Positions 51,953-53,976 of a stretch of 53,976 bases of DNA are shown piece after piece; positions within the stretch are counted from its first letter, which is position 1, and the number at the start of each line of letters is the position of its first letter. Source of the stretch: Oceanospirillum beijerinckii DSM 7166 (GTDB taxonomy: Bacteria > Pseudomonadota > Gammaproteobacteria > Pseudomonadales > Halomonadaceae). The notes beneath the pieces are model-generated. The model was not told the DNA's origin and ran no database searches. It worked only from the letters and a program-made list of their open reading frames with translations. The stretch spans positions 1 through 53,976 of the forward strand of contig NZ_AULT01000046.1 of the NCBI RefSeq assembly GCF_000422425.1, in the 5' to 3' direction. The position numbers and the translations under genes are program-made.

Positions 51953-53976
51953 ATGAACTCCAACCAACATTCTTCATCAGATCAATCGCTAACGGAACGT
52001 ATCCGCAGTACAGCCCGTGAAGGTTTAGCCATTTTGTTGTTGGCGTTATGTACCTTTTTATTTGTTGCCCTGACCAGTTATGACAAAGCGGATGGCCGTT
52101 GGTCAAGTGCTTACAGTCCTGAAGAACCGATCAATCTGATGGGGAGTTTTGGTGCTTTTGTTTCAGGCTTAATGTATTCCGGGTTGGGATATTCAGCTTA
52201 TCTGTTTCCTATTTTGTTTTTAGGCTTGGCTTTGGTCAAGCTGGGTAAAAGATCAGGCTTCCGTCCTGAGCGGCCTGTTGTCGCTATTCGTAGTGCGGGT
52301 TTTTTATGTTTGCTGATCTCTACTTCGACGTTAGGCAGCTTACACTTTTTTCATCCTGAAAGTGCTCTGCCTAATGCTGCCGGAGGTGCATTAGGGGAGT
52401 CTATAACCAGTGCGTTATCTGGTTTTGGCTTACTCGGTGCAACCATGGTGATGCTGGCAATCTGGATGGCGGGCTTTACTCTGCTAACGGGCTGGTCTTG
52501 GTTGCGGGTCATGGATGAAGCTGGCTTCTATGGTGAGAAGTTTGGTATGCGTGTCTACAACTGGCTACGTCAGGAGGCGAAAGACTCCAGCGCTGGTTTG
52601 CCTGAACATTACTCGGCACCCGAGACGAAAAAACCGCTATTTTCTACGCGTCCCGAGCCTGAAAAGGCTGAACTCAAACCTGAGAATAAGGTGCGCAAAG
52701 GGCCGAAAATTCATACACCTTATCAGGGGCGATCAAACTCTGAGGTTGTAGCTGAGGGGGCGTCTAAACTTGCTGCTGAGTCTGGTCATATTGCTGAAAC
52801 GGCGCGTGTAGAAAAAGGACCGTCAGCCATTGCACAGTTAAAAGATAGGTTAGTGAATTTATGGCGTCGTCGACCTGCACTACCGCCCGTATTTAAGTCG
52901 GTGCCTATACCTGAAGGTAAAGAACAGAAGCGGGTTGAACCGGGGTTGGATATCCCTGCTGCCAGTTCGCATAATGAACGGGTTGAACCTTCACTTGGTA
53001 ATCTGGGTGATGCTTCTGTTCAGTCGTCGATATCTCTTCATGCTGGGGAGCAAGCTGCTGCTCCGGTAATGGCGCCTTTGGTGGCTACTGATGAGCCTTA
53101 TACTGCACAGCCACAGCCACAGCCACAGCCACAGCCACAGCCACAGCCACAGCCACAGCCACAGCCACAGCCACAGCCACAGCCACAGCCACAGCCATGG
53201 GTCCAAGTGCAAAATCCTGAGGGAGCTGCTGCTGATATGTCTGAGCAGGCAGGGATCATGCAGCCTGTGAATGCAACTACTCAAGCTCAGGGTTCGATGC
53301 CATCCCAGGCTTTGAATCAGAACCTAGCTCAAGATCCGTCTTCATCGCAGGGGCTGCCTCTAACACAAGATAATAGCGGACCTCAGGTGTCTTTAGTTGA
53401 TCATGCTCCAGTCGCTGAAGCAGTAGAGGCAGTAGAGCCTGTTGTTCAACCTCATATTGAGCCGGTTATTGCGACAGAGACCGTTGCAACGACTGATATG
53501 GCAACTGAGCAGCCTGAGGTTACAGAGCCTGTTGCGAAGGTCGCTTATGAAGCCGCTGCACCAGTGGTTGAGCAGGAAGTTGAACCTACAATCGAGTCTG
53601 CAATTAAGCCTCAAGTTCAGGCTCAACCTCAACCTCAAGCCCAACTCCGACCAAAATCTCAATCTCAGTATCAAAGTCATCCAGAAGAACCTGTAGTGGT
53701 TTCAAGCGAGGTGGCGAAGGAGCAATCCGCTCCAGTTCAAGTGTCTGTAGAAACAGCGCCTCGTATAACAGAGAAAACGACGGTTGGGAGGGAAGAGGAT
53801 ACAGGCTTCCAGAAACCTGCTTGGATGTTAGCGAAAGAGCAGGAAACGGTTGACACTGTACAAACAGAAATTTCTGATCGCCCAGCTCCAGCTCCAGCTC
53901 CAGCTCCAGCTCCAGCTCCAGCTCCAGCTCCAGCTCCAGCTCCAGCTCCAGCTCCAGCTCCAGCTCCAGCTCCAGC
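51953..53976 (+). CDS. ftsK: DNA translocase FtsK, N-terminal part (runs off the window)
   Basis: The frame is open from ATG 51953 to the window end, giving 674 full codons without a stop. The N-terminal domain has four to five membrane helices, beginning EGLAILLLALCTFLFVALTS and including LMGSFGAFVSGLMYSGLGYS, as in FtsK. A long low-complexity linker follows, rich in Q, P, E, A and V, with (Gln-Pro)15 at 53108-53197 and (Pro-Ala) repeats from 53882 to the end. The motor and gamma domains lie beyond the window. FtsK anchors at the division septum and pumps chromosome termini for dimer resolution. The ribosome site is weak (GGTAG). Confidence 0.93.
   Translation, partial: MNSNQHSSSDQSLTERIRSTAREGLAILLLALCTFLFVALTSYDKADGRWSSAYSPEEPINLMGSFGAFVSGLMYSGLGYSAYLFPILFLGLALVKLGKRSGFRPERPVVAIRSAGFLCLLISTSTLGSLHFFHPESALPNAAGGALGESITSALSGFGLLGATMVMLAIWMAGFTLLTGWSWLRVMDEAGFYGEKFGMRVYNWLRQEAKDSSAGLPEHYSAPETKKPLFSTRPEPEKAELKPENKVRKGPKIHTPYQGRSNSEVVAEGASKLAAESGHIAETARVEKGPSAIAQLKDRLVNLWRRRPALPPVFKSVPIPEGKEQKRVEPGLDIPAASSHNERVEPSLGNLGDASVQSSISLHAGEQAAAPVMAPLVATDEPYTAQPQPQPQPQPQPQPQPQPQPQPQPQPQPQPWVQVQNPEGAAADMSEQAGIMQPVNATTQAQGSMPSQALNQNLAQDPSSSQGLPLTQDNSGPQVSLVDHAPVAEAVEAVEPVVQPHIEPVIATETVATTDMATEQPEVTEPVAKVAYEAAAPVVEQEVEPTIESAIKPQVQAQPQPQAQLRPKSQSQYQSHPEEPVVVSSEVAKEQSAPVQVSVETAPRITEKTTVGREEDTGFQKPAWMLAKEQETVDTVQTEISDRPAPAPAPAPAPAPAPAPAPAPAPAPAPAPAP
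53108..53197 (+). repeat. Hexanucleotide repeat (CAGCCA)15 within ftsK
   Basis: Fifteen exact copies of CAGCCA encode Gln-Pro dipeptides in the FtsK linker. Copy changes keep the reading frame. Confidence 0.95.
53882..53976 (+). repeat. Hexanucleotide repeat (CCAGCT)n within ftsK, reaching the window end
   Basis: At least 15 full exact copies of CCAGCT (Pro-Ala) plus a partial one continue to the last base, so the true length is unknown. Confidence 0.95.

Noticed and set aside
52991..53284. Minus-strand frame with a Leu-Trp repeat
   Set aside because: This is the complement of the (CAGCCA)n tract in ftsK, not a gene.
53108..53976. CRISPR array
   Set aside because: The repeats are uninterrupted hexamers inside a coding frame, with no spacers or cas genes.

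Overview
This 54-kb window looks like chromosomal DNA of a marine gammaproteobacterium, most likely Oceanospirillales (Amphritea/Neptunomonas-like). The taxon is inferred from gene content: epmC, tusA, dadA, dbpA, uup, hflD-mnmA-nudJ-rluE, and the clpS-clpA / infA / bpt-aat / ftsK neighbourhood. Codon use and moderate GC look even throughout. I see no insertion sequence, integrase, prophage, tRNA or CRISPR array. The window opens in the 3' end of a 5S rRNA gene and closes inside a hexanucleotide repeat in ftsK.

Layout. 1-3200: 5S rRNA end with terminator, an amino-acid-type binding protein, and a DUF3095 cyclase-fold protein. 3254-10699 (minus): a tightly overlapping three-gene operon for a condensin-like complex (kleisin-like, small wHTH-like and 1638-residue SMC-like subunits) whose ATPase head motifs are unusual. 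10870-16950: YbjQ, ABM monooxygenase, TusA, a hypothetical, a DUF3080 lipoprotein, a MATE exporter and EpmC. 16984-19975: Fur-box-preceded ferric iron binding protein and permease, with no ATPase gene beside them. 20052-28553: exonuclease-like protein, TatD, CheV, DUF1499 lipoprotein, Uup, UspA, a membrane protein, an EtfB-KMT-like methyltransferase and DadA. 28725-38799: a signalling-rich stretch with four diguanylate cyclases (one with a predicted periplasmic c-haem, one translationally coupled to a REC-CheC/CheX-like regulator), an SOS-controlled umuDC pair whose UmuD lacks the catalytic serine, and dapA behind a structured leader ending in a terminator. 39156-43016: DbpA, DUF2058 and an MCP. 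43350-46597: rluE-nudJ-mnmA-hflD operon. 47032-53976: the N-degron module (ClpS adaptor, ClpA unfoldase, and the leucyl transferases Aat and Bpt) around infA, then divergent ftsK.

Functional themes are chromosome handling (condensin-like operon, FtsK), c-di-GMP and chemotaxis signalling, translation and tRNA modification (EpmC, TusA, MnmA, RluE, IF-1, DbpA, Uup), and N-end-rule proteolysis. The items most worth following up are the condensin-like operon with substituted Walker residues, the serine-less UmuD, the structured RNA before dapA, and the two hexanucleotide arrays in ftsK. All calls come from reading the sequence by eye; no database search was run.
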